Source of the DNA: Onchocerca volvulus
Lineage: Eukaryota > Nematoda > Chromadorea > Rhabditida > Onchocercidae
Assembly (NCBI GenBank): GCA_000499405.2
Contig: HG738138.1
Span: forward strand, 7,996,888 to 8,060,887
DNA: 64,000 nucleotides
Direction of reading: 5' to 3'
A model generated the notes under the pieces. It was not told the DNA's origin and searched no databases. It saw nothing but the letters and a program-made list of their open reading frames with translations. Positions 1 through 13,066 of the stretch are shown piece by piece. Positions within the stretch are counted from its first letter, which is position 1, and the number at the start of each line of letters is the position of its first letter. Both the position numbers and the translations under genes were made by a program.

Positions 1-147
1 ATTATATTATCCTGCTTTTTATAATAACTGGAACTTAATCTGGGAATCAAAAAATTAAAAATGTCGCAAGGAGCTATAAATGTGTTCCCTATGGCATCTT
101 ATGTAATGAGGTGATTTTCATCCACCTTTGTTATAGGATTTGTTTAG

Positions 148-2342
148 GTTTACGAAAAAGTGCTGTTGGCGATTATTTGGGCGAAAACAATCCATTTAAC
201 TTGGAAGTGCTGGAAAAGTTTTGCGAACTGCATGATTTCACTGATCTCATCTTAGTGCAAGCACTTAGACAGTTTTTTTGGTCATTTCGTTTACCCGGTG
301 AATCCCAGAAGATTGATCGTATGGTTAACGCTTTCGCGCGACGTTATTGTGCGAACAATCCAGGAGTTTTTTCTAGCATTGGTAAGAATGTTAAGTTTGT
401 TGGGGTAATTTAGGATTTGTGATTCATTAATGCGTGTCCTACTTCTTCAGTGATTTCTCCAATAATTGATCTTCATTTCACCTTATGAAGAGAAGATTTT
501 TTTCTTTTCTGAAATCCAATACTCTCCAATATACCAAAGTGTCACCTTAAGATTACTTTTTGATCAAGTGATAGTTAGACAAAAGATTATTCGCTTCGCG
601 AAAATGTTTGAAACTTATTGACTCTGTCACTCTTCCAGTTACTCCGTTGGTAATAAAGGAAAAAAAATTTTATTATCATATAGAGTCGAGTTGCAGATAC
701 TTGCTACATATTGTGCTTTGCAATTGTAATGCTCAACACTGCACTACATAATCGTAATGTGAAAACTCCATTAACGCTTGATGGCTTCATAACGATGTAT
801 CATGGCATTGATGAAGGAAGGGATGTTCCGAGAGAATTGTTAGAAGTATATTGTGTTTACAGTCTAAATACCGCTATTAAATAGATTAGACAGAGAGTTT
901 GATATTGAACCTGAGCATAGATTATACACTTCTATTTGCCTTGAACTTGCCTGATTTTATGGTTTTTAAAATATAATTTAACTAGGGAAGAAGATGAAAA
1001 AGCTACCGATGTTAGAATCACTATCTTTTTTCTTTTTTTGTTTTCAGAGTATTTATGAATCCATCCGGACCGAGCCTTTCCAATTTCCAACAGACGATGG
1101 AGAATTTTACAATACATTTTTCAATCCTGATCGCGAAGGATGGTTGTTGAAACAAGGTAATTCCCTCTTGTATGGAATTTATTGACTCACCTGTACCTCT
1201 TGTAATCTTTTAGTCTAACTGACTAGACAAAAGTACTAATTTGATTTTCAGTTTCCTTGAAATCGTTAAGGAGACGTTAGGTTCATTTTAGTTGTGAAAT
1301 GTGTACTCTTTCAGCATCTTCATTGGCTACAACACGTCCGTTTTTAAAATCGTGGAAGAGACGATGGTTCATTTTAGCTGAGAAATGTTTATATTATTTT
1401 GAACATACAACGGTAAGATTTCTAATTTATGCTCGGAGTAACTGAGACTCATAATTTTGGCTTATACACAATTTCAGCAAAACGTGAAGTCCCATTTAAG
1501 TTTATTTCTTTCCAGAAAATTTGTTATTTACTCGCAGAATCGGTTGGGTTATTTTACTAGGAATATTTAAGAAGAAGTGGCTGATATAAGCTAAATACGG
1601 TGTATTGAAGGCGAAGGAGCCACGAGGAATCATACCTCTAGAAAATGTTCATGTTCGTGCCATCGAAGAGAAAGGCAAGCCATACTGTTTCGAAATTTAC
1701 AGCGATAGCAGTGAGGTTTGTATTTATCAGTAAAATTACATTGAATCTATTTCCGGAAAGGGTATTGATCAGATTCATAATTTTTCTATGTTATTTGGAA
1801 TGCTGATGATATTTTCGCTTATGATTTTAATTCGATTTCTTTAAAATTTATTTCAGTCTTAATATAAACATAAGTGTTAAGTTACTTCGATATATTCAAG
1901 TATTCTGATGCGTTTGTCATCCTTATTTATATCACTTTGAGCTAACTTGTCTTTTACAGAATCATTTGCACTATAATCTGAGTTGAGTTATTTTTCAGAT
2001 AATAAAAGCTTGCAAAACAGAACCAGATGGAAGGATGGTTGTAGGTCGGCATACCTCTTATAAAATGTGTACTTTTTCGCAGGAGGAGATGAACCAATGG
2101 ATAAGTGCTATTGAGTAAGTTTCTTAAGTATTTGGAATTAAATGACTGAATGGATATTAATTTGGTGTGTTTAAAATTACATTTGTCCATGTTCTATTGT
2201 TTTAGTTAAAGCAGTTAAAGCGAATTTCTACTACGTTTTTGTTACTCGCAAAAGCTGGTTTGTTTTCAGGCGATCAATAAATTACGATCCATTTTATCAA
2301 ATGTTGCAGTTGAAAAAGATGAAGTTGAGAAATAAAACTTAA
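148..2342 (+). CDS. grp-1: Cytohesin-type ARF guanine-exchange factor, C-terminal part (Sec7 end + PH domain)
   Basis: Seven exons are seen: 148-381, 697-845, 1048-1156, 1315-1412, 1611-1715, 1999-2114 and 2270-2342, all in compatible phase and ending in TAA. The first two encode the second half of a Sec7 domain, with the motifs [26 protein letters not shown] and [14 protein letters not shown]. Next come the typical linker [13 protein letters not shown] and a PH domain with [30 protein letters not shown] and the final Trp of [11 protein letters not shown]. The protein ends with a short basic tail (KKMKLRNKT) like that of cytohesins. In this family Sec7 loads GTP onto ARF GTPases, and PH plus the basic tail bind phosphoinositides and recruit the protein to membranes. 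The N-terminal coiled coil and the start of Sec7 lie left of the window, so the gene is 5'-truncated by the window edge. The first exon could start at 137 instead, after a second AG. Identification is firm; exon limits are manual. Confidence 0.9.
1252..1306 (+). pseudogene. Dead duplicate of the cytohesin PH exon inside the intron
   Basis: This intronic stretch directly follows a good acceptor (GATTTTCAG) and closely resembles bases 1338-1391 of the next real exon: both share AAATCG, GAGACG, GGTTCATTTTAG and GAAATGT in the same order. It would encode a copy of [13 protein letters not shown], but one extra base shifts the frame and TAG stops appear. It looks like a tandem exon duplicate, perhaps once a mutually exclusive PH exon, that has decayed. 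Confidence 0.6.
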
Positions 2343-2916
2343 ATAACTTTGTTTATTTGCGCTATTGTGATAGAAATTTTAATAGGACAGTGGCATGCAG
2401 AGTATCCAAAAACTTGTGTACACTTTATTTACCATATGCATAGATAAATAAAACGGTAGTCAGCAAGTTACCATTATGTTCGTTTGTTTGTCAGATAGAC
2501 AAATTCATTTGCTTAATCAGTTGTCTTTTGCAGAAAGAAATAATTCTTACAAGGTTGAATTTTTTTTTTTTCTTTGTCATTCAAATTAAATTAATGGAGT
2601 TTAGGTTTGATAAAAATACATTTATGTATTGACAAAAATTCGTTATGTAGCAAAACAATCGATTCCCTACAAATATCAGGGATGGGTAGTTTGTCGTCTG
2701 CAGTCCTGCATTGTAATTTCTGATTTTCAAGCCAACTAATAATAGTGTTAGGTTATGATCCATCTATTCGTTTTGTTTGTTAAAATATGTAGCAAAAAAA
2801 TGTGCAAAGTATGCATAATTTCAAGACGCTATGTTTAATATACTGTGAAGAAAACGGACCTACTATAATCGTAGGTATTTCTGGTTTTGCGCTTGAAACG
2901 AATTTTGTTTTAAGGA

Positions 2917-2950
<34 letters not shown>

Positions 2951-5900
2951 AAGAATGGAATTATGTGACGTTCTGGATGGGAGCAGCGAATACCTTTTGT
3001 GAGAATCTTAACCTAATTCAAGATTTTCTGGAGGGAATTCATTCCAGTTGTTGTCGATTTTCATCAGTTTCATTTATCGTCATTATGCTATTTGCTCAAA
3101 ATCATTAGTTCAAAAAAATGAAGAACATGGCGATTACGAACTACGTAATTCGCTGATATGGTTGTTTATGTATATAAGTAGTTTAAAATATAATTTGTTG
3201 CACGCGAGCTGTATTTGCTTCAGTCTTTTTAATAATCAGTTGATCTTATCACAACTTTATGCTGTGTTACCTGATATCATACCAACGATCGGAGCAGGAA
3301 GGATCGCTTCCAGTAGTGTCTTATGCGTATGCATCTTTCCTTTGTGCTCTTAACTTCTAGTTGTAAATCTTCGGTGATAATAATAAAATTCCTCATTAAT
3401 TTGGTTTTAATCAAGTTTCTCGTTTTAATGTAAATGCCCTTATTGCCAATGGATAGAGAAACGATTGGAACATATCGGTATCTATAATTATATATATATA
3501 TATATATATATAGCGTTTCTCTATCATTATTTAATTTAAAATATTATTTCAGTTTGTGATATTGATCGACGCGAACGTGATGCAAAAATGAATAAAGTGA
3601 TTATAGTCTTTATTTAAACCGTCATTCTCAGGTGTTCATACCATATTGCTTTTTTAGGAGCGAGATTTGCATGGTTGATAATAGTAATCTTGTTTCTTAT
3701 CTGTGACAGTTCTGCCGTTTGATGACCGCTTACTACTGTTATTTTCTATCTTAAATTTTGTTGTTTATAGTTTTACATCAAGATTTTAGAATTTGATTAT
3801 AGTGATCTAGGCTAACTAAAATTGTTATTTTGAAATTCATTGAAGCAATCAAGAAATAAGAGGAGAGGTTCTTCGATGATTTTATAATTAGCGGAAGTTC
3901 CGCTATGGTTGTTTCTCATGGTCTCGTTAAAAACTTGTGTCTGGGAGAATTGGTCGACCCACTGGACTAACTAAATACCCTTTTTAGCAATATTTCGAAG
4001 GAATCCTGACAAAGCAGTAGGCTTGACGAAGTCTCTATGGACTACTCGATATGAATACTGCAGCTGTCAACAATCTGCTCATCAGTAACTTTCTCCTACG
4101 AAAAGAAAAAAAATGGAAACAGTTTTTCAACGATTTCATCATCTATTGCATTAATCCCTACTGTGTATAGTGGAGCATGTTGGAGTAGCCATACTAGCTC
4201 GTGTCGATGATAATTGTTTTCATCTAGTGAGGAAGAAAAGTAGAGAGTCTTCTGGAATCTCGAAAGTATCTAATAAAATTATTATTTGGCATTTATCAGG
4301 AACTGTCTCTTTTAATTAGTCAGTTGCAATCAGCTGGTTTCCCAAACAAGAGATGAAATTTTTGATAAGAGAATATACAATACGTATCTGAAACAGAACA
4401 TGGTAAGTTGACAACAATCCTCGCTTTTGCAAAGAGCAAAACATGTCCAAATGAAATCAACGACAGTCTCGCTACTCCAGCAATAGTAAGATCATAGGTA
4501 CGAGGCTGTAATATATTTAACTAAAAAATGTTCTGACCAACAGTGCATAGATGAGAAGCTAATGATCGTTTTATGCAAAATGACTCAATGAAATTTATCA
4601 ATTTCAGATAAATTTTTGGTATATCTCGAAACAACAAAGTCCAGCTTTTCTAGCAACACATGATTTAAAGGCAGTTAAATGAACATATATTATGGTGACA
4701 ACATCTTACGAGAGATTGATGTCATTACGCTCACCAACTACAAATTATGTGATAGGAACCGAGGCTGAAATAAATTATAACAGGATATGATAAACATAAA
4801 AGGCAAAAAAGATTAAAGAAATAAAAAAACAAAGCTTAGAAAAGAGTGATGAATATCCAAGGAACCAGTGAATAATGGATTTAAATCACAAAGTATTGAC
4901 TCACGTTAATTTTTAATTAGAATTAATAACAATTATGTTTACGGAAAATGGAACTTTGTTAAAATAGTATGAAGCATGTGTGGAAAGCGACTCTTTCTAT
5001 AAATTATTTGATAGCAAGATACAATCCAAATTTTTCTAGTTCCAAAATAAAGTAAAGAGTTGATCAGCTCAGGATGCAACCATGAATCACGGTGAATAAT
5101 TCTTTGACAATCAGGAGGTATAGAGAACAATGTAAAGTGAAGTAAAAAATCTCATGATAATAGTTTCTCTACAATGAACTGTAGCAATTATTTAATAATT
5201 CTCAGATTATTTCATCAACAAATCAATCGAAACCGAAACAAAATGATTGGAATAATCAGCTATCTTAGTATATAATAACCACGTTAACCCTTTGACTACT
5301 GCTATACGAAATGGGTAGTTGCTGGAACGAATGGAAAAATGTTGCTCATTTTCCCATGATAGATCAACAAAAAGTAAAAAATGATATCGTCTTTAGTTCA
5401 AGATTCTGCAAACTTAGAAGTTGAATACATGAGTTTGGTTTAGAAGTACATCATCAAATGAACTTTAACACCAAGTTCTCAGCAAATATATTTGATGTCG
5501 ATGCGACAGAATGATCATTAAACACTTGAAGTTATTTCCAGTATGCCAACAGGGGTTGATAAAATATTTCAGTAGGATCACAATTCCATTGAGATCTGTC
5601 TAAAATATATTTAAACTAATCGGCTTTACCAACCTATCATTTGTGACACAAAAAAATTTATTCTATTGCTTAGAATTCGTAGTGCGAAAGTAACTAAAAG
5701 TTATCTAATAATATGTATTGCCTTCCTGAGAAAGATTTATGGCACTAATGAGAACCGTAATATTCATGGCATATGTATGTGCGAGTTTTGTGGTATTTGC
5801 CTTATGAAAACAGCTAAGAGGATAACTGCAAAGAACTGGATGAGATACAGCATGTTAAAAAGGTGACATCATTGCATAATATTACGAACACTAAATTAAT

Positions 5901-6701
5901 TTTATTTGTTAAACAAGTAAATACATCATTATAACAAGAAATACTGTCTTCAAAGATCAGTTTGTTGCGAGACCGTTAAGAGATCGCATGGAGACATGTA
6001 AAGTCACTGAGCAAGAGCAACAGAAGTGGGGAAACAAAAATGAAAATTTCTGTTCGTGGTTCAACAGGTTTTATAAATAAATAAGGTAAGGTGATTGAAA
6101 TTTATATTAGTATTCAAAGCAAACATTACAAGAAGATGGTTCTTCGAGAATAGAAAACAATTTTCTTAAGCGATTTATCTACGAACTCTTGTGATTCCGC
6201 GATTTTCTCTTTCATTAACTCTACCAGAACACTCAAATTCAATTTTGTGATATGGTTTCAAATTCCTTTGTATCAGAGGCTGTTCAGAAAGAACGCGCAG
6301 GATACATTCACATATGAACATCTTGGAAAAAGAGAAGATTAAGAGATATTTTGTATTACTTATTATTGAGTAACCAAACTCGAAAATTAAGCAAGCGAAT
6401 CAAGATAAAAGTCATGGAAAGAAAGATTAAGAAGCCAAGAACTGCTTGGAAAAAATAAATTTGGATTCCAAAAAAAAAAAAGTTAATACTGATAAGGGAA
6501 ACACTGGACGTGATCTTTTTTTTTTTTTTTTTGTTTTCAAAAAGTTAAATGTCCCACTAATTTTAACCAACATTTAGGTTGGTTTTGCAAGTCCGATGAA
6601 AAGTAACACTGGAAAAAAAGATATCAGAGCTTTTGAGATTGAACGAATTCTCTGGGACTTTTACGAACTTGATCGGTTTTCTTGGTCATGAAACCATAAA
6701 A
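2343..6701. other. Gene-poor interval with homopolymers and a (TA)n run
   Basis: Nothing here gives a recognisable protein on either strand; open frames stay below about 100 codons and lack splice partners. An AATAAA near 2448 may be the polyadenylation signal of the cytohesin gene. A pure T run of about 29 lies at 2920-2948 and a TA dinucleotide repeat at 3487-3512. The rest is AT-rich unique-looking sequence. Confidence 0.5.
3487..3512. repeat. (TA)n microsatellite
   Basis: Uninterrupted TA dinucleotides, about 13 units, in the intergenic interval downstream of the cytohesin gene. Confidence 0.9.
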
Positions 6702-9700
6702 TCAGTCGTTAGAATGTGAAATCTTTGTTTCATCCGTTGCAATTGCACCAGTTTCAGCTTTCGAGGACCCTGAATTTTGAATACACAATTCTTCAATTTC
6801 TGCATGACACTCTTCATCAGAATCCCCTTCTATGTTTAGATAAAGAGTGCGCATTTCGCAAGCCAAATGATTTATCATAATATTTTGCTTTGTACGCTCG
6901 ATAAATTCTTCGATATACTTGCAAGCATTCGATTCCTGAAAAATAGGAAAAATAACTGTAATTGTTCAAAAAGACAATTCCAAACTATTTGAAGAATACG
7001 ACAACTTTTTTCTGGAAGATCGTAAAACAATTATTTTCTGGCGGACCGATGTTTGAGATGTGGATATTGCAAAATGTAGAAAGAATAAAAATTCGATACC
7101 GGTGCAGAAACCGAAGTGGTTTCAAATCTAAATTTATTTTTGAAAAACGAACTTTAAGTAATGTTTTCGCTTGTTGCAGTTGAAGGTGAGCTTGTAGATC
7201 AGAGCATGCTTTCAAAAGAGAGTATATTAAGGCAACAGAACATGCGATATGTTCGTCATTTGAGCTCTTGAGAATATTACACATTATTCTGATGTGCTGC
7301 GGATTGGCCACTTTCATTGCTTGTTTGCGTTTCCAAACCTCATTCAATAATCGTAACGTAACGCAAGCCTCATTTTTAAAGTCTGAAGTATCCTAAAAAC
7401 ATTTTGATTCAACTAGATTTATAAAATCCAGTTCAACTGTTTAGTATATTTAAGGTAGTTTGCTTAAATCGCACTTAATTGTTCTTCAATTAATTCTACA
7501 ATGTTTCCAATGTTCTGAAACGTATAGCTTGATGAATTTTAGCATCAAGATTTTTACAACTAGTATAAAACAATAGAACATTAACTGAAGAGCAATCATA
7601 TCCACCCTCTGCGAAGCAGATTGCTTTTTAAGTTCCCATTTTTAATTGCGAAGTTTATAAGGACAAATATAATAATTTCAGTATTTGATGCCTTTATGGA
7701 TAAAATAATACAACGACAAGAAGAAAATCAAGTAAAATTGATCAGTACCCTTTATGGTAAATTTAATTTAACAAAATGTTGGTAAGAATGTAATGTTCTT
7801 TGTGATTTATCTCATCGGTGAGATGCTTTTACTTCATCTTTACGGGGCCCGTTACCATCGATTTTGTTCAAAACATTTGAATACAATATAACTCACTTCA
7901 TCCAGATGCTTAAGAAACCACAGCACAAGTCCAGAGTTCACTATGGATCCCACGTATTTTGCATATTTTTTTCTGGACAGAAGATTCTGAAGAATTGAAG
8001 AGGCTTCAAAATCGAATTCTGGAGCTGAATGATGCGCGAGAAGAGGCATAATCTTTTCAATAAGTCCCATTCGAAGAAGTGTCTGAAACTAAGTGGTTTT
8101 CAAACGATCTTAAAGACACGGTAACCTATCAAAAAAATATTTCCTCGCTCTTACTACTTGCTTCTACAATTTCATCTGATTTTATCAAAAGTGATTAAAA
8201 ATAAAATACTTAATTTCTTGTTCTAACCAACAAAAAAGTTAATCAACAAAGTGATCACTACAATTCATACAATTTGGAGAATCTGTTGAATAAAATCAAT
8301 TGTAACATTTAAAAGATTTACATGTGGCATTACTTGATAAGAGCAAAAGTAAAACTTGCGAAAAAATTTTTTACTCTCAAAATGAACAAAAAATTACGTT
8401 AGTATTTTTGCTATGTTGTTTTACGAAATACCCAACAATGGATAATGCAGCTTTGGCTTCATCTTCAATTGCACTGTCGAAAAATTGCAAAATAATCGCC
8501 AAATAGCTATTTTCAAAGATGATAATAAAATCTTCGTTACTAACGACTTCAAACACGACGTCCAAAACAACTGAACGGATTTCCTCGTCCTGAATAATAA
8601 TGACTTATTTCAGAAAAAATGAAATTTAGAGTGTAAATAACATTGCAAAAATGAGTGTCAAATATTGCCTCTGCAAATCTCCAGAGTGGTCTTTTGTTCA
8701 TTCATTAAGTTTGGATAGAATTAAGATATGAGGAGTGACTGTAGCATAATAATGTGAGACATAAGGAAAAATGAGTGGTCTTTTGTTCATTGGTTAAGTT
8801 GCATAGAATAAACTTCGACCAATCCAATGAGCAGATGATGGGTTTATCTTCATAATAGGAATAGAGTTACAGGAGTCTAAAATAGAATAAATAACCTAAA
8901 ACAAATTACTCATTCAATATAGAGATTCCCATATCTGTTTTATCCATCTTGATAATTTATTTTGCAAAAAAGCAAAAAAGAAACCTCATGTAGCAAAAAA
9001 AAACGAGCGCTGCTTGCAACAGATTCCAAAATAAATTCTGGAATGGGTTTACGGTAGCATAAATTTCGCAGAAAGAACGCAAATGAACGTAAAAATTCAA
9101 GAGACATCTCATGATAATGCTCCAGTACCAATAATTGTGTTGTACGCAAAGAATCGCAAGCAACAATATAATCGCGTAGAGCAGAACTCTTGACGACTAT
9201 ATTTGAGCATGCTTCAATGCCCTGAACATTTCAAATGCAGCATTCAATTTTGAACTGTAGTCCAAAAATCATTGTACAAAATCATGAGAAGTAGCACATT
9301 AAAAAAAAAAAAAAAAATCGTAGAATTCTTTTGTTCAAAATTTCTCTGTAATGTTAATGGGTGGCATCGATCAAGGTGCTGCACCTACGTGAATAAATCT
9401 GAACATTTTATGTCTTGAAACGATTAATAGAACAGCAAATGTAAGAGTATCTATACCTCTTGAACGATTAAAAAAGCGTCTCGTTCCAGTACAGCTGTAA
9501 TTCCTTGTTTTAGTCCCTGTGGTATCAAACTTTTCAACTGTTCTTCTGTCATGGATTTTGCTATTACCGACAGAGCATGTATGGCATAATACTGGATAAA
9601 AGCATTCTACAAAACAAATTATAATTTAGGTGCAAAAAGCGCCCAGTAAAGAATTCCTGCAAATCAAGGACTATTAAAAATGGGTCTAACTTCTTCATTT

Positions 9701-10467
9701 CTTCATCCCATATAAAAAAAGAATCTTTTCTTTTTTTAGTGAAAAAAAATAAATAAATAAAACAAAACCTTGAATTGCATCCCTTCAATCAAAATTGTAT
9801 CTAATCCTACATAGCGGATCTCGTCAATCGGGGGTTCATAGTTATCCACGAGGATATTGAGAAGTTGCAGACTATTTTGGAAATCTTTCATTGTTGGCTC
9901 TGGTCTTCGCAGTATATCCATAATTTCTCCCACGCTTGGTTTGTTACATGAAATAAAAAGGGTTGGAAAAGAAAAATGAAACGGGACAATACTGAGCTCT
10001 GATCCTGGAACTTTCCAAAGAGTAGCGAGCCAAGCTAAAAGGTTTGAACTATGTGCCATATTGATGAATGGATTGAGTAAGCTGAACGGTTTGTCACACA
10101 ATCTTATTTAAGAGATCATTCAGTAGCCAAATTCGAAACTCAGACTCCATGCAGTCAGTACACTGAAGGATTTAACAATTCTAATACCCTCGACGATATA
10201 TAGGAAAAGAGATAATCCATAGCCTGATGGCCAACTTTGTCAGAGTTGACGGTTAAAAATAAACATACTAGAGGACTGTTTCGGCTTGAGACATGTGAAA
10301 CAGTTAACAGTTCGAGCTAAACAGTGATGGTGAGAGCTCTCATCACTTAGCGTTTCGCTGTCGGATATCTCGTTCTGATCAGATGAGTTATCGAATGCAG
10401 TTTGATCCCGCTGTCTAGCGTGCTGCTTACGTTTACCTTTGCGAACTCGTTTTTTCTTCTTACCCAT
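6702..10467 (-). pseudogene. Divergent importin-alpha-like ARM-repeat gene, apparently frame-broken
   Basis: Reading leftwards, clear coding blocks are 10467-10262 (Lys/Arg-rich start, MGKKKKRVRKGKRKQHARQR, a possible importin-beta-binding segment), 10101-9769, 9606-9457, 9221-8985, 8590-8398, 8082-7897, 7392-7153 and 6935-6702 (TGA). The blocks are helical and ARM-like, for example NAFIQYYAIHALSVIAKSM, SSILQNLLSRKKYAKYVGSI and KVANPQHIRIMCNILKSS. The tail has the pattern ACKYIEEFIERTKQN then an acidic GDSDEECHAEIEE, like importin alpha. Importin alpha carries NLS cargo to importin beta for nuclear import. Most junctions keep phase, but the segment 10265-10100 needs three +1 shifts to stay open, and the block at 8590 joins its upstream neighbour only if one T in the run at 8580-8583 is removed. 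It may be a pseudogene, a gene with unrecognised splicing, or sequence error. The family call is moderate; the canonical NLS-groove W-N pairs are not evident. Confidence 0.55.
8684..8812. repeat. Spaced direct repeat (~40 bp, two copies)
   Basis: Bases 8684-8724 and 8773-8812 share GAGTGGTCTTTTGTTCATT, then a similar TTAAGTT and ATAGAAT, 89 bp apart. The pair lies in an intron of the importin-like gene. It looks like a small local duplication. Confidence 0.7.
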
Positions 10468-11188
10468 AATTTACTCGTCTTGCAAGAGATGGAAACCTGC
10501 AGAAAGAAAAAAAACATAAAAAAGTTCTTCAAGTTCACGATATTCATGCGCACTTTGTTCCAAAAAAATTTGAAATCTCTCAGTTTACCCAAATATCTTA
10601 AGCTTAAGTTTCCACTTTTTTTTTTCGATGGGAGAATCTTTGCCATAAACTTCTGCGCTTACTTTACCATTTTAGCTAACTTTGTACAATTGTTCAAGGT
10701 CTCATAAAAAATATTTTAAGGCTACGAAAACAAGCATGCCTCCCTCTCTAAAATACATTTGATTATTTCAGAAACTTAAATTCCCATGGCACCACTACAA
10801 GCATGAGATGTCAATGATGCTGCAATCATCATAACGGAAATTCTGAAAACAAAACTCTTAACTGTCATACTAATACAATACTTTTTGAAGCAGAATAGAA
10901 ACTAATAAATGCAAAACTTTTCAAAGAATTCTATTTTCAGTATTTTATTGACCATTTCTTCAATATTTGGATAAGAAGTGTGGCAAAATTTAGAAATCTG
11001 CAAGTTTTAGATGTAATTCCATCAAATTCCTCTATGGATGAAGAAAATCCTGGGAACTTCAATTAAAATTCCACTACGGAATTCAGTACATTGACAGATA
11101 TTCATATAAAAAAAGGACGATTCAATAAGTAAACGCCCCACCGACCAGCTAACAGGATTTTGAGCAATTTTAAGTCACGGGCAATTTC

Positions 11189-11265
11189 TCGATTACCTAC
11201 GTGCAAATTTGCAGGACTGGCTAACAGTATATCATGGATCTGCAAATTTGCACGTAGGTAATCGA
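11189..11265. repeat. Perfect 26-bp inverted repeat (hairpin)
   Basis: The left arm 11189-11214 begins TCGATTACCTACGTGC. The right arm 11240-11265 is its exact reverse complement. The loop is 25 bp (11215-11239). Outside the perfect stem the arms match for five more bases after one mismatch. The size (about 77-90 nt) is within the range of an animal pre-miRNA, but the structure is also compatible with the remains of a small foldback element. There is no coding potential across it. Confidence 0.85.
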
Positions 11266-12651
11266 TAAATTCTCATTATTAAAGATTGTATGGATGAATG
11301 TCGCGCAGTGCCTAAGTGTTTTGAATTTTCCTTTAAAGCATTTCCGGTAGAAATTTCTTGAGCTCTAAAAGTCCAAGACTCAGCACGCTGCTGCGCTGTC
11401 ACACTTCCGCATGCACGAGCACTTTTTATAAAAAATATCATCGATGTTGCACTAGAGCAGTCATCCAGAACTGCTCACGAAAGTTAATACCACATTAAAA
11501 TTGATATGATGACGAATATGAATAGAATGTTTATTCTCGAAAATCAATAATTGCCGGGAAAGAATCGAGTGATCTTCTTGAGACCTCGGAATGTCCACTT
11601 CTTCATTATTAATTGTTCTTTGCTGAGATTAATCTGATTTTTTCCAATTAACTTTACTTCACCAACTATGCGCAGAACCGATTGCGAAGACCACTTTGCA
11701 TTACCCGCTTTCATTTTCTTGGATTTTCGAAGTCTAAAAGTTATCGGCGAAAACGCATGTTGCATTTATCATTATTCGAAGGGCTTAGAGAAAGTTCGAG
11801 TAAAGATTGATTGTCAAATGAGGTTGACCTGATATGTTACTTTGAAGGAGCCGTACATGATTGCATATAGTGATACCAACCATCCTTTTCCACGTACCCG
11901 AATTGTTCCGTGAATTACCTCGTAGATTTGTGGTTGTATCTCAAAATTAGTATTCAGGCGAAAATGAAATCAATTATAATGATTGATCTAGTTTGTAAAC
12001 AGTGATGCATGCGTGTCTTGGCTGTTGTCATCGAAGAAAAAGATGAATCATATCCAATGTTTTTCGCTTGTTCCTCTTCCCGTCTTGAAAAAAAATCTAG
12101 AATAACTTATCTCGCTACCATCTTCTGAATTAATACTAATTAGTCGTATTTAATAACTTAAATTCAACTCTGGTAAAGTTCCAACAACTCGTTAAAGACA
12201 TATCCACTTAAATAGGAATTTCAAAGATACATTATCAGCTTAACAAAAAGTCGTCTTTTTCAAGAGCATTCAATCTTCAACTTTTTACTTAGAGATATCG
12301 ATAAATTATAATATAGATTACAAAGCGAAAATCTAAAACGTTCTGTGATATAGAGACCTTCACGACAAACTGCCTCACGAAATACGTTTATCTTCTTCTT
12401 GGGAGACAACCAAGTAGTTGTTTCTCTCAAACTTTCCTGATGACCGAAATTGCATAAAGAAATGAATTTGATATAATTTCAATTCCAGGAAACGAACTTT
12501 GATCTATTTGTTCTAGAAACAATTTTGAATCTTTAAGGCTAACTTTATATAAAACAAAAATATATGTAGATGTAATTGCAACTAGAAAATATAAACTCTG
12601 ACATAATTCTGTTTTACCACCATCAGTTAAACAACTTCATACATTTAAGTT

Positions 12652-12653
<2 letters not shown>

Positions 12654-12686
<33 letters not shown>
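12654..12686. repeat. (TA)n microsatellite
   Basis: A long TA dinucleotide array, followed by further imperfect TA-rich sequence up to about 12730 and by an A-run. No gene is associated with it. Confidence 0.9.
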
Positions 12687-12693
<7 letters not shown>

Positions 12694-13066
12694 ATATATA
12701 TATTTAAATATAGTAAGGATATATATATTAAAAAAAAAAAAGCTATACCGAGAATCAGAGCTAGAAATCGCCATTGAAATTTTATAATTATTATTTATTT
12801 TCGAACTGTTGATTTATCACTTTTAAATGATACATCAGCGATTTCTGCATCAACAACTCCATCGGTGCTATCATAAGTTCTGCCGTTGCTGAATTAAATC
12901 ACCGTTATGCTGATGACTTTCCCAATTGAATTAGTGTTCTTCGATCAAATTTAGTGCTTAACTGTCCTAAAAATTACCCATAATGTCTTAAAACTTAGCG
13001 GATTACGGACTGCTATGACTGGAGCAAATTACATTTCAGAAATTAAAAAAAAAAAAGATGCATAAT

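Larger units (their letters stand above)
10468..13066. other. Intergenic interval without a recognisable gene
   Basis: It contains a hairpin (annotated separately) at 11189-11265 and a TA-rich microsatellite at 12654-12686. Two leftward open frames at 11765-11544 and 11441-11232 (about 70 codons each) have ordinary-looking composition but no domain I recognise and no obvious splice partners, so they are not called as genes. Confidence 0.5.

Noticed and set aside
4939..5130. Leftward 63-codon frame with Trp- and His-rich sequence
   Set aside because: Single isolated frame without partners or recognisable domain.
11232..11765. Two leftward ~70-codon frames near the 26-bp inverted repeat
   Set aside because: Composition is plausible but no family, start context or splice sites tie them together.
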